A DNA stretch of 64,000 nucleotides, taken from Nocardioides sp. dk884 (GTDB lineage Bacteria; Actinomycetota; Actinomycetes; Propionibacteriales; Nocardioidaceae). Within the stretch, counting starts at the first letter, position 1. Every line of letters begins with the position of its first letter. The stretch is taken from positions 3,819,501 through 3,883,500 of the forward strand of contig NZ_CP045649.1 of assembly GCF_009557055.1 (NCBI RefSeq). Reading direction: 5' to 3'. The position numbers were made by a program, and so were the translations under genes. This document shows positions 30,421-38,370 of this stretch, one piece after another. The notes under the pieces are model-generated. The model saw only the letters and a list, made by a program, of their open reading frames with translations. It did not search any database and had not been told where the DNA came from.

Positions 30421-31077
30421 CTACGCCGGGTCGGAGGGTCGGCGGCGCAGGCGGGGCCGCGGCAGGGCGGCCGTCACCCGCTGCCGCGCCCGTCGTACGG
30501 CGTCCCGGACGCGCCGGACCGGCGTGAGGACCAGCGCGCGCAGCCACCTGACGGGCGCCGCGAACAGGCGGGCGAAGAACCGGCCGACGGCACGCGCCGC
30601 CGCCCCCGCCCACCGCAGCGGCGCCAGGCACACCGCGCGGAGGGCCTGCAGGACGGGCCGGAGCGCCGCGACCAGCCACCGACGCGCAGCGGCCCACGCG
30701 GCCGCGACCCACTGGAACGGTCGGAGCAGCAGCCGCCCGAGCGCGCGGAACGCCGCGGCCAGCCACCGCCACGGGGCGAGCAGCACCCGCTCGACCAGGC
30801 GGAGGACGGCAGTGCCCCACTTCGCGAGGAGCTCGACCAACGGGCGCAGCGCGTCGCCCACCGCCTTCAACAACCGCGCGAGCGGCCGGAACAGCCAGGA
30901 CACCGCGCGCCCCAGCGCGGTGAACACCCGCGCCACAGCCCCGGCGATCGCGGCCACCACGCGGCGTACGCCACGGCCCACCCAGCGCAGCAGGTCCCAC
31001 GCCCAGACGAAGGGCAGCAACGGCAGGCCGAGGACGACCTCGAGGCGCGAGGAACGCTGGTCACGGTGGGCATGCAT
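30421..31077 (-). CDS. Arg/Trp/Leu/Ala-rich repetitive protein
   Basis: A 218-residue, very basic protein almost entirely of Arg, Ala, Leu, Val and Trp. Residues 19-195 consist of amphipathic helical segments with Pro at the turns; the motif P-x-(R/Q)-W recurs at 102, 120, 153 and 175 (APWRW, RPFQW, APLRW, APVRW). The third codon positions are strongly GC, as in neighbouring genes, so it is probably translated. No known domain. The pattern suggests membrane-surface binding or insertion. It lies 50 bp upstream of the propeller gene on the same strand, so both may be one operon. Confidence 0.7.
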   Translation of the reverse strand: MHAHRDQRSSRLEVVLGLPLLPFVWAWDLLRWVGRGVRRVVAAIAGAVARVFTALGRAVSWLFRPLARLLKAVGDALRPLVELLAKWGTAVLRLVERVLLAPWRWLAAAFRALGRLLLRPFQWVAAAWAAARRWLVAALRPVLQALRAVCLAPLRWAGAAARAVGRFFARLFAAPVRWLRALVLTPVRRVRDAVRRARQRVTAALPRPRLRRRPSDPA

Positions 31078-31118
31078 GCCGGCGAGTGTGCCCCACCGCG
31101 CCTCCGATCAGTCCCGGA

Positions 31119-31604
31119 CTAGAACAGGTCGCCCCGTTCGGCGATCAGGTCCTGCACGACCCGCAGCTCGTCGGCGGGGGTCTGGTGGTCGAGATCGGCC
31201 AGTCGGGCGTAGATGCTCCGCCACCACTGGGTGATCGCGGCGCTCAGCTGGAGGTCGGCTGGCACGCGCAGGAACCAGTCTCGGGCGCCGGGCCTCGGCG
31301 GGATGCCGGCCTCGGACAGGAACTCGTTGACGTCCTCGTCCAGCTCCGCCTGCTCCTCCGGCGTCAGGGCCTGCGCCGAGACCTCGACGCTGCCGTCCGC
31401 CTTGGTGCAGGTGACCCGGACGAGCCGTGGCTCGGTGATCGGGACGCAGACCGCCCGGTGCCGCAGCAACCACAGGACCAGGAGGCCGAGACCGAAGCCG
31501 TCGACCTCCTGCCAGGACTCACCCGGTCCTGCCGACCCGGGCGCCGAGGCGAGGACCGGCACCTCCTCCCAGGTGCCTGACTGCTGGGCTGTCTGAGATG
31601 TCAT
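31119..31604 (-). CDS. Hypothetical protein
   Basis: A 161-residue protein with a Ser/Gly/Glu-rich head, one hydrophobic stretch (FGLGLLVLWLLRH, about 37-49), and a helical acidic second half (TPEEQAELDEDVNEFLSEAG, WWRSIYARLADLDHQ). Start at ATG 31604 with AGAGGCAGGGG in front. It follows the DHFR-like gene by 14 bp on the same strand, so the two are probably co-transcribed. No family is recognised; whether the hydrophobic stretch is a membrane segment is uncertain. Confidence 0.7.
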   Translation of the reverse strand: MTSQTAQQSGTWEEVPVLASAPGSAGPGESWQEVDGFGLGLLVLWLLRHRAVCVPITEPRLVRVTCTKADGSVEVSAQALTPEEQAELDEDVNEFLSEAGIPPRPGARDWFLRVPADLQLSAAITQWWRSIYARLADLDHQTPADELRVVQDLIAERGDLF

Positions 31605-31618
31605 CCCCTGCCTCTCGC

Positions 31619-32182
31619 TCAGTGCCTCGTCTCGTACCTGTTCAGGACCACCCCGCCGGGAAACGTCCGGGTCTCCACCAGGTCCAGGTCCACCCAGCTG
31701 TCCAGGCCGGTGAAGAACGGCGTGCCGCCGCCCACCAGGACCGGATGGGTGACGATCGCGTACTCGTCGATCAGCCCGGAGCGCATGGCCGCGCCGGCGA
31801 GGGTCGGGCCGGCCACCCTCATCGGCTCGCCGTCCTCGGCCTTGAGCCGGGCGATCTCTGCGACCGCGTCACCGGTGAACAGGCGGGTGTTCCAGTCGAC
31901 CTTGTCGATGGTCGAGGAGAAGACCACCTTCGGCGTGTCCCGCCAGTTCCGCGCGAACTCGATCTGCGCCGGGGTGGCATCGGGCTGCTGGTCGCCGGTC
32001 GGCCAGTAGGAGCTCATGGCCTCCCACAGCTTGCGCCCGTACAGCGACAGGCCGCTCGCCTGCTCCTCCTCGAGCCAGAACTGGAACAGCTCGTCGCTCG
32101 GCTCGCTCCACCCGATGTCGTCGCCGGGCGCCGCGACGTAGCCGTCCAGTGTCAGGTTCATGCCGTAGATCAGCTTCCGCAT
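31619..32182 (-). CDS. Dihydrofolate reductase-like (RibD C-terminal) protein
   Basis: A 187-residue protein of the DHFR/RibD-C family, which uses NADPH to reduce pterin- or flavin-like substrates. It starts MRKLIYGMNLTLDGYVAAPG, typical of the YyaP/YwjB branch, and continues with GRKLWEAMSSYWP and VFSSTIDKVDWNTRL. The conserved Gly-rich NADPH loop is in RVAGPTLAGAAMRSGLIDEY, and HPVLVGGGTPFF follows. Start ATG at 32182 with GGAGG nine nt upstream. The real substrate of this branch is unknown. It is followed by the 161-residue gene. Confidence 0.88.
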   Translation of the reverse strand: MRKLIYGMNLTLDGYVAAPGDDIGWSEPSDELFQFWLEEEQASGLSLYGRKLWEAMSSYWPTGDQQPDATPAQIEFARNWRDTPKVVFSSTIDKVDWNTRLFTGDAVAEIARLKAEDGEPMRVAGPTLAGAAMRSGLIDEYAIVTHPVLVGGGTPFFTGLDSWVDLDLVETRTFPGGVVLNRYETRH

Positions 32183-32323
32183 CTGCCACGCCCTCCGTCA
32201 GTCGGTCTGGGAAGTCTTGGACCGGTTCAGCGTGCGAAAACGATCGGTGCAGAAAGGAACGGCACCTGGTGGGCGCGCCACACCGCCGCCGACGGAACGG
32301 CAGCCCCGCCTAGTCGGTGCCGG

Positions 32324-32403
32324 GGGCCTCGATCGCCTGAGCGAACTACACCGGAGTTGTCCAGAGGGTCTGCCCGTTCACATCCCTGATCCCCCGGGTC
32401 CCT
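32324..32403 (+). repeat. Degenerate copy of the tRNA-Lys 5' flank
   Basis: An 80-nt stretch identical at 70 positions, with no gaps, to 38671-38750, the region leading into tRNA-Lys(TTT) including its first eight bases. Here it is not followed by a tRNA, and the bases matching the tRNA -10 box are changed (ttcaca for ttaaat). It lies in the gap between two genes. Confidence 0.8.
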
Positions 32404-32422
32404 GGGGATCAGTACGCCGGGG

Positions 32423-32857
32423 TCAGCGCACGCGCAGGGCCCCGCGGCTCGTCGACGTGAGCCCGGTGTCCACGTCCGCGAACCGTGCGGTGATGCGGTA
32501 GACGCCGCGCTTGTGCAGCCGCTTCGTCCTGAAGGTCTGCGTGGCCCCGCTGCCGTCCATCGTGACGACGGCACGCTTGACGTGCTTCCCGCCGGGACCC
32601 TTGATCCGCAGGGTGAGGGTGCCGACCGCGCCCTTTCCCTTCGACTGCACCCGCACCCGCACGGTCGCGCGCGTCCCCTGCTTCTGCGCAGCGCGCACGC
32701 CGATGCTCAGCCGCTGGGGGAAGCACTCGACGATGACGCCGTCCGGCGGGACCTCGGGCTCGCCCGCGCCGTCGGCGGCCGCCGCGGGGGCGAGCGTGGC
32801 GGCGTACAGCGCGGCGATCATGACGGACACCGCCATGGCGTTCCTCGAGATCTTCAT
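32423..32857 (-). CDS. Small secreted protein, beta-rich
   Basis: A 144-residue exported protein from the ATG at 32857, which begins a signal peptide (MKISRNAMAVSVMIAALYAA, cleavage near AAA-DG). An ATG at 32962 would put 35 residues in front of the signal, so the inner start is chosen. The mature part is a basic Ig-like beta domain (ATVRVRVQSKGKGAVGTLTL, RTKRLHKRGVYRITARF) with one Cys. It resembles the accessory beta domains of secreted hydrolases but stands alone. Function unknown. Confidence 0.75.
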   Translation of the reverse strand: MKISRNAMAVSVMIAALYAATLAPAAAADGAGEPEVPPDGVIVECFPQRLSIGVRAAQKQGTRATVRVRVQSKGKGAVGTLTLRIKGPGGKHVKRAVVTMDGSGATQTFRTKRLHKRGVYRITARFADVDTGLTSTSRGALRVR

Positions 32858-32963
32858 CGGCGCATCCCCCGTGTGCGTGGTCCCGCGGCGCCGTGGCGAC
32901 AGGACGAGCGAACTGCGGAGTCGTACGCCGCAGGCCGGCGAGTCTAGGGCAGGCGGGGACACC

Positions 32964-33638
32964 TCAGGCGCGCGCCAGTCCCCGACCCTCGAGGCGGTGG
33001 ATGTCCGGCAGCCGGCGGCGCAGCACCATGTGCACCATGACCAGGGCGGAGGTCAGCGCCGCGTAGACGCACCACAGCGACGCGAACGCCTCGACGTAGA
33101 CGATGGCGACGACCGTGAGCCCGACGAGGTTGAGCAACCCGAAGGCGACGATCGAGGGGTAGTCCGACAGCACCGACGGGCCGATCACCGCCACGATGTA
33201 CAGCACTGCCCACATCGGCCCGTACGTCAGGTCGACGTTGTAGATCAAGGCGTGCGGCTCCTCTGTGACCACGAGCGGGCCGTCGAGGACCGCCCAGAGC
33301 AGGTACGCCGCGACCACCGCGCCGAGCACCACGAACGGCGCCACCCGCTGGCGCCGGCCCACCGGCTCGAGCAGCAGCACCGCGAGCGGCACGAAGATCG
33401 GGAGGACCGGGAAGGCGAAGAGGACGTAGATCATCGCGGCGGCGTGCTGGACCCCGGCCGAGACGTAGTCGGACGCACCGTGCCAGACAAGGGCCTCGGT
33501 CAGCTGGTGGAGCGCGAAGAGCAGCGGCAGCGACGCGAACGGCAACTCCCGGGCCGTGCGCACCTCGCGCAGGCAGATCGCGGCGACCGGGAGCAGGACG
33601 ACCCCGGCGGTCACATCGGCGCTCATCGAGAAGCACAC
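32964..33638 (-). CDS. DUF6629-type membrane protein
   Basis: A 224-residue protein with seven predicted membrane helices. The N-terminus MCFSMSADV with GTG start at 33638 matches the DUF6629 family, whose members start MCFSA. Charged residues sit in short loops; a His/Glu pair (ALHQLTEALVWHG) lies in the second helix. No enzyme activity is known for the family. It is divergent from nothing: both flanking genes are on the minus strand with gaps of 106 and 88 bp. Confidence 0.8.
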   Translation of the reverse strand: MCFSMSADVTAGVVLLPVAAICLREVRTARELPFASLPLLFALHQLTEALVWHGASDYVSAGVQHAAAMIYVLFAFPVLPIFVPLAVLLLEPVGRRQRVAPFVVLGAVVAAYLLWAVLDGPLVVTEEPHALIYNVDLTYGPMWAVLYIVAVIGPSVLSDYPSIVAFGLLNLVGLTVVAIVYVEAFASLWCVYAALTSALVMVHMVLRRRLPDIHRLEGRGLARA

Positions 33639-33726
33639 GCTCGAGCGGTACCCCAGCCCGACGGACCAAACGTCTGCGGCCGGAGACGCGCGCCCGGATC
33701 AACCTCGTCGTCGGCCCGGCGGCGCG

Positions 33727-34746
33727 TCACGCCGGCTCGACGCGCCTCTTCCCGCCTGCCGCGACCATGTCGTCCGGGTCGTCCGGTACCTCGCCGACGG
33801 CATCGGCGACGCCCCGGGCGACCACGGCGGTCGCGCCGAAGACCTCGTCGCCTGCGGGGGTCGACATCAGGTAGCGGGCCCCGATGGTCTCTCCGGTCGA
33901 CGGGTCGATGAGGAGGACGGTGCGGGTGAGGAAGACGTCCTCGGTGCGGGTGATGCCGATCCCCGGGCGGCCGAGGAGGTCGCGGGCGTCGTCGTCCACC
34001 TCCACGCCCGGGATCCGCGTCAGCGCGCGGTAGAGCGCTGCTGTCGTGTCCGGCGGCGCGAGCCCCTCGCTGACGAGGTCGACGATTGCGTCGAACAGCA
34101 CCTGGTCGGTGCTGCGCGCGTCGTCCCAGGTCGGGAGCTGCGAGGCCAGCTCGTCGAGGAGGGCGTCGGGGTCGCTCGGCAGCGAGGCGAGGTAGGCGTA
34201 GGTCGGACGACGGATGCTCGCGGGTGAGCCGGTGCCGCCCCAGAGCGGCCAGTCCTGGCCGAACTCACGGATCAGGCCCTGGTCGCTGATGGAGCCGGGC
34301 TCCTGGCTGAGCCAGATCTCGCGGGTGTGCCGGTCGCCGAGGTCGACCCCGCCGCCGTAAGCGCCCTCGTTGGTGAGCGCGACGCTGCGCACGTAGACGA
34401 ACTGGTCGGCGGTCGGCGCGAGCACGTCGGTCTGGGCGAGACGGCGCGAGGCCGCCTCGAGAACGTTGACGGCGGGACCCGACGCGACGATCGGTCGCGC
34501 AGCCTCGACCGGCGGGGAGGACGGCGTCCCGGCGACGACCAGGACCAGCGCGGCGACGGCGCCGAGGCAGGCCACGACCAACCCCGGTACCGCGACGGTC
34601 GCGACGCGGTCGCGACGTACGACCGCGCGCCGCTCGGCGCGGATCTCCGCCCGCAGGTTCTGGCGCAGGGAGTGCTCGATGCGGGCGCGCTCGGCGGCGG
34701 TCGGCGCTCCGGCGGGCGGGGGCGGGAGCAGGTCGGCGTCGTTCAT
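33727..34746 (-). CDS. CU044_5270-family protein, partner of an ECF sigma factor
   Basis: A 339-residue protein with a cytoplasmic N-terminal region (about 1-50), a single membrane helix (about 51-73, VPGLVVACLGAVAALVLVVAG), and an extracytoplasmic domain. Its ATG overlaps the sigma-factor stop (ATGA). Proteins of this family regularly follow ECF sigma genes, and the membrane layout fits a role in sensing an outside signal and controlling the sigma factor. The cytoplasmic part lacks the HxxxCxxC zinc motif of ZAS anti-sigma factors, so the mechanism would differ. Confidence 0.82.
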   Translation of the reverse strand: MNDADLLPPPPAGAPTAAERARIEHSLRQNLRAEIRAERRAVVRRDRVATVAVPGLVVACLGAVAALVLVVAGTPSSPPVEAARPIVASGPAVNVLEAASRRLAQTDVLAPTADQFVYVRSVALTNEGAYGGGVDLGDRHTREIWLSQEPGSISDQGLIREFGQDWPLWGGTGSPASIRRPTYAYLASLPSDPDALLDELASQLPTWDDARSTDQVLFDAIVDLVSEGLAPPDTTAALYRALTRIPGVEVDDDARDLLGRPGIGITRTEDVFLTRTVLLIDPSTGETIGARYLMSTPAGDEVFGATAVVARGVADAVGEVPDDPDDMVAAGGKRRVEPA

Positions 34747-35360
34747 CGGGGGCCTCGGTTCGTGGAGTGCGGGTGCGCGGGAGCGGACGGGGCGGTTTCC
34801 GCCACGTCGGTATCGGCCACGAGGACGCGGAGCCTCTCCCGGGCGCGATTGAGCCGCGAGCGCACCGTCCCGACCGGGATGCCGAGCGCGTCGGCCGCTT
34901 CCTGGTAGGAGAGCTCGGACCAGACGCAGAGACTGACCACCTCCAGCTCACGGCGGGTCAGCGCGTCCAGCGCCGTGCGGGTGCGCTCGAGTCGCCGCGC
35001 GTCGTCGAGCCGGCCCGCGGTCTCGTCGGCGAAGTCGGCGACGACCCCGGGACGGGCCCGGTCGGAGCCGAGGAAGGCGAGCCGTCGGCGCCGCCCCCGG
35101 GTCACGTTCATGGCTTGATGGGTGGCGATGGCCAGCAACCACCCCCGCAGCGGAAGGTGGCTCGGCTCGACGTCACCGCGGCGGCGCCACGCAACGAGGA
35201 AGGTCTCGGAGGTGACGTCCTCGGCCGACGCCCGGCTCCCGGTCAGCCGGAGCGCCGCCGCGAAGACCTCGTCGCTGTGGGCGACGAAGAGCTGCGCGAA
35301 CACGTCGTGGTCCCCGGCCCGCAACAAGGCCCGTTGCTGGCGCCAGGACAGGTCGGCCAT
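34743..35360 (-). CDS. ECF-type RNA polymerase sigma factor
   Basis: A 205-residue sigma-70 family protein. Region 2 covers about 18-85 (FAQLFVAHSDEVFAAALRL, then SETFLVAWRRRGDVEP and GWLLAIATHQAMNVTRGR) and region 4 about 125-175 (LTRRELEVVSLCVWSELSY, QEAADALGIPVGTVRSRL with helix-turn-helix). Its C-terminus is a Pro/Thr-rich tail. The ATG at 35360 is taken; a GTG at 35402 would add 14 residues, and neither has a good ribosome binding site. It directs a set of genes that cannot be read from this window, and is coupled to the CU044_5270 protein. Confidence 0.88.
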   Translation of the reverse strand: MADLSWRQQRALLRAGDHDVFAQLFVAHSDEVFAAALRLTGSRASAEDVTSETFLVAWRRRGDVEPSHLPLRGWLLAIATHQAMNVTRGRRRRLAFLGSDRARPGVVADFADETAGRLDDARRLERTRTALDALTRRELEVVSLCVWSELSYQEAADALGIPVGTVRSRLNRARERLRVLVADTDVAETAPSAPAHPHSTNRGPR

Positions 35361-35444
35361 GTCAGAGGAGCGCTCGGTTCGGTGCGGGGGCGGTGGACTC
35401 ACACTAGGTAATGTCCGCGGCGGCGCCCGGGTTCGGTTTCTCCC

Positions 35445-35484
35445 CGCGCGGATCAGCGTGATGCTCGCACGACGTATCCGCGCG
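35445..35484. terminator. 9-bp hairpin between lipoprotein and sigma gene
   Basis: Perfect 9-bp arms CGCGCGGAT/ATCCGCGCG enclose 22 nt. It lies downstream of the lipoprotein gene ending at 35517 and upstream of the sigma factor, so it could end transcription of the first or bind a regulator of the second. Weak evidence. Confidence 0.4.
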
Positions 35485-35516
35485 TGCGTGCAGCAGGCCC
35501 GCGGCGGGTGTCGGGG

Positions 35517-36047
35517 TCAGCTGGTGGCCTCGGCTTCTGCCTTGATCTTGGCGAACAGCTCGGCGCCCTTGATCGGCTCACGGGAGGCGAGGTCGACGAC
35601 GACGGCCGCGTCGCTCTCGTCGCACGAGTACGCCGCGTCGAGATCCGGGTTCACCCCGAACACGATCTTGCCCGTCTTCGCGTCCGCGTCGACGTCGCGC
35701 AGGCCGAACCAAGCCGGGTCGGGGGCCCCCAGGGCGACGCAGAGCCCACTGATGGGGTCCTTGGGATCGATCTTCTCCGCCACCGTCCGCTCGATGGAGC
35801 TCCACTCCCTGGCCCACGCGGTCATCGTGTCCGCCGAGACCGTCACGGCTTCCTCCGACGCCGGGGCGTCCGAGGAGGTCGGGTCGCCAGCGGGGGGCGC
35901 GGCGGACTCCGTGGGCTCGGTGGACTCCGTGGTCTGTGCGGTCAGGCGGTCCGCCTTCGAGGTGTCAGGCTCCTCGGCTCCGCTGCAGCTGGTGAGCGGC
36001 AGCGCGGCGACGAGCACGAGCGGGGCGAGACGGGACGTCCTACGCAT
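35517..36047 (-). CDS. Putative lipoprotein
   Basis: A 176-residue protein from the ATG at 36047 with AAGGAG six nt upstream. The signal peptide ends in lipobox LTSC (MRRTSRLAPLVLVAALPLTSC). A long Thr/Glu/Ser/Pro linker (TTESTEPTESAAPPAGDPTS) precedes a folded domain with Trp, two Cys and a C-terminal helix (GAELFAKIKAEAEATS). No motif is recognised. Being lipid-anchored outside the membrane and near a sigma/CU044 pair, a signalling role is possible but not supported directly. Confidence 0.8.
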   Translation of the reverse strand: MRRTSRLAPLVLVAALPLTSCSGAEEPDTSKADRLTAQTTESTEPTESAAPPAGDPTSSDAPASEEAVTVSADTMTAWAREWSSIERTVAEKIDPKDPISGLCVALGAPDPAWFGLRDVDADAKTGKIVFGVNPDLDAAYSCDESDAAVVVDLASREPIKGAELFAKIKAEAEATS

Positions 36048-36224
36048 GAGGTGCTCCTTGTGAACGGCCCTGAGCCAGCCGCATCCGGTGTCCCAGGCCG
36101 CGTCGTACTTGTGCGGTGCGGCGGTCGAGCTCAGCCAACCATGCCCCAGCGGCTCGAGGAAGGCTGCTGGACCGACCGGTGACATCTGATCTGTGGTGCC
36201 TGAGGTGGTGCTGGGACACACGAG

Positions 36225-36929
36225 CTAGCGGACCTTCGCTGGGCGCCAGCCTCCCTTTTTCGGAGGCCTGAAGTCACGTTTCTCTGACGCGAGCTGCTGC
36301 TGGAAGTCCACCAGCTGCCAGCCCGCTGATCCGTGGGCGACCGTCAGGAGGTTGCTGCTCCAGAAGTAGAACGGTTCACCGTCGACGTTGAGTCTCGGTG
36401 ACGCGACGAGTTCGATGAGATGCACGACGAAGGTGTTGTCTTGCTCCCCCGATGCCTGCGACCTCACCCATGCCGTCTCACCCGGTGCCGTCCTGTTGCC
36501 GGGCCAGCGTCTCGCATCCGAGATGATCCGAGCGGCCAGCTCCGGCAGGTCCGTGGCGAGGTACTGCTCGAACAGCTCCGGCCCGGTGCCCTCCGTCTGA
36601 TCCTCCATGGCGTGGCTCAGCGTGAGGGCGAAGACTTCGGCGCCGTACCGGTCGAACGGGCCCTGCGAAGCCTCGGCGAGTTCATCGGCGGTCGGTTCGG
36701 CCGGCACTGGTTTCGAGTGGGAGGGGCCGCTGGGCGCGTCACTGGTGGGTGCGGCAAAGGGCCGATCGTCCTCGACCACTGGCTCGAGGGCCTTCTCGGA
36801 AAGCTCGCTGATGCTCGCGCCCTCCCGGTTGTTCGCCGGCTCCTGGCTGTCACCATCACCGGTGCACGCCGTGGTCGCCAGGGTGGTCGCCCAGACCGCC
36901 AGCCACCAGGCAACACGTCGGGCTCGCAC
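36225..36929 (-). CDS. Putative lipoprotein, second of a pair
   Basis: A 234-residue protein from a GTG at 36929 with GGAG four nt upstream of the start; an ATG at 36965 would add a basic head without a ribosome binding site. The hydrophobic segment VAWWLAVWATTLATTAC ends in a degenerate lipobox (TTAC). An acidic linker follows, then a domain with GPELFEQYLATDLPELAARI and a C-terminal basic tail (KRDFRPPKKGGWRPAKVR). Same strand as the previous lipoprotein, 177 bp apart. Unknown function. Confidence 0.75.
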   Translation of the reverse strand: MRARRVAWWLAVWATTLATTACTGDGDSQEPANNREGASISELSEKALEPVVEDDRPFAAPTSDAPSGPSHSKPVPAEPTADELAEASQGPFDRYGAEVFALTLSHAMEDQTEGTGPELFEQYLATDLPELAARIISDARRWPGNRTAPGETAWVRSQASGEQDNTFVVHLIELVASPRLNVDGEPFYFWSSNLLTVAHGSAGWQLVDFQQQLASEKRDFRPPKKGGWRPAKVR

Positions 36930-37022
36930 GTCGCTCCACCTCCTCGGCCGATGACCCGGTCGCATACGCGCTGATCATGGCACCGACCCTCGTCTGAGGC
37001 GCTGGTGGAGAACCTCTTGTCA

Positions 37023-37038
37023 TCGAACATGCGTTCGA
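37023..37038 (+). promoter_or_regulatory. LexA (SOS) box
   Basis: The sequence tcgaacatgcgttcga is an exact match to the actinobacterial LexA consensus TCGAAC-N4-GTTCGA. It overlaps the spacer of a promoter whose -10 element TAGTAT (37040-37045) is 5 nt before the start codon of the HNH gene. LexA binding would block transcription until DNA damage. Confidence 0.88.
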
Positions 37039-37050
37039 GTAGTATGAGGC

Positions 37051-38370
37051 ATGGCCGACTCCGAGCTCTCCGGCTGCGACACCCCAGCCGCCGTGCTGGC
37101 GTTCGCACAGCGCCGTCGGGTTGCGGCCCAGCGGGCGGAGATCGACGTCCTGGAAGCGGCCCTGGTGTGGGCGACGATGCATCCGGAGGAGTCGGTCTCG
37201 ACAGGCTCGACCAACGGTTCCCAAGGACCGGTGTTTGGCGAGATGGCCGTTCCACTCGCGGGTGAGGGGACGCCGCTGGTCGCGGAGTTCGCGCCGATGG
37301 AGTTCGGCGCCGCGCTGGGGCTGTCGACCGATTCCGCGCGGACCCTGGTCGGAGATGCCCTCGAGTTGGCCCACCGGCTCAAGCGGACGTGGAAGCTGGT
37401 CCGGGCCGGTGAGGTGCCGCTATGGAAGGCGCGGCGCCTGGCGCAGCTGACCGCCACCCTTCCGGTCGAGGGCGCCGACTTCGTGGACCGCCAGCTCGCT
37501 GGCTTCGTGGGGAAGATCAGCTGGGCCGGGATCGAGCGGCTCGTCGACCAGGCCCGCGTCGCGTTCGACCCGGAGGGTGCGGAGAAGGAGCGCCGCGCGG
37601 CTGCCGACGGCCGCCGGTTCGACGTCCGCACCGACGAGGCCAACCACCACGGCATCGTCCACGTCGAGGGAGTCCTTGACCTCGCCGATGGACTCGACCT
37701 CGACACCGCGATTCGCCAGGGCGCGGAGGAACTGGCCGCGCTCGGTTCCACCGAGTCGTTGGACGTACGCCGCTCGATGGCGGCCGGCGAGCTCGCCCGA
37801 CGGCAGCTCGCCTTCGACCTGCGCGCCGAGGCCGGCAGCGCTGGTGAGGCCGCAGCCTCAGTGGTGAAGCCGCGGCAGGTCGTCATCCACGTTCATCTCT
37901 CCCACGCCGCGATCGGTCGCGACGAGGCCGGCTTCGCCAAGGTCGAGGAGACCCGGTCCATCGTCTCCACCGACCAGGTCCGCGACTGGTGCAACAGCCC
38001 GGAAGCGCAGGTCGTGATCAAGCCGGTCATCGACCTCGAGGCCCACCACCACACCGACACCTACGCGGTCCCCGGCAAACTGGCCGAGCAGACCAAGCTC
38101 GCCCAACCGGTGTGCGCGTTCCCGTGGTGCGAACGCCCCGCCCGGCGCTGCGACACCGACCACGTCACCGCCCACGGTGACGGCGGCGCGACCTGCAGCT
38201 GCAATCTTGCGCCGCTGTGCCGGCGACACCATCGGGCCAAGACCCACACAACCTGGACCTATGACAAGACCGACGCGGCGACGTACCTCTGGCGATCCCC
38301 GCACGGGCTCCACCTGATCAAGGACCACAGCACCACGAGCCTCGTCACCGCGCACCCGCCGGACGAGTAG
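37051..38370 (+). CDS. DUF222 protein with C-terminal HNH endonuclease domain
   Basis: A 439-residue protein of the 13E12/DUF222 family. The DUF222 part covers about 20-320 (GDALELAHRLKRTWKLVRAG, RLVDQARVAFDPEGAEKERR). The HNH domain begins near Cys355 (CAFPWCERPARRCDTDH), with the HNH histidine in CDTDHVTAHGDGG and zinc-binding CNLAPLCRRHHRAKTH. It likely nicks or cuts DNA in repair, recombination or mobile-element functions. The start is 5 nt after a TAGTAT box, so the message may be leaderless, under LexA control. Residues 48-55 (SVSTGSTN) arise from a short intergenic-type repeat inside the gene. Confidence 0.9.
   Translation: MADSELSGCDTPAAVLAFAQRRRVAAQRAEIDVLEAALVWATMHPEESVSTGSTNGSQGPVFGEMAVPLAGEGTPLVAEFAPMEFGAALGLSTDSARTLVGDALELAHRLKRTWKLVRAGEVPLWKARRLAQLTATLPVEGADFVDRQLAGFVGKISWAGIERLVDQARVAFDPEGAEKERRAAADGRRFDVRTDEANHHGIVHVEGVLDLADGLDLDTAIRQGAEELAALGSTESLDVRRSMAAGELARRQLAFDLRAEAGSAGEAAASVVKPRQVVIHVHLSHAAIGRDEAGFAKVEETRSIVSTDQVRDWCNSPEAQVVIKPVIDLEAHHHTDTYAVPGKLAEQTKLAQPVCAFPWCERPARRCDTDHVTAHGDGGATCSCNLAPLCRRHHRAKTHTTWTYDKTDAATYLWRSPHGLHLIKDHSTTSLVTAHPPDE
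37195..37217. repeat. Intergenic-type repeat inside the HNH gene
   Basis: The 23-mer gtctcgacaggctcgaccaacgg (given here in two parts as gtctcgacagg and ctcgaccaacgg) recurs at 38427-38449 with one mismatch. The second copy lies outside genes. The motif is common in Nocardioidaceae intergenic regions (family knowledge). Inside the gene it is read in frame and does not break it. Confidence 0.7.

Noticed and set aside
27908..31234. A 1100-residue plus-strand frame across three minus-strand genes
   Set aside because: It is antisense to lactate monooxygenase, the propeller protein and the Arg/Trp protein, all supported by motifs or codon bias.
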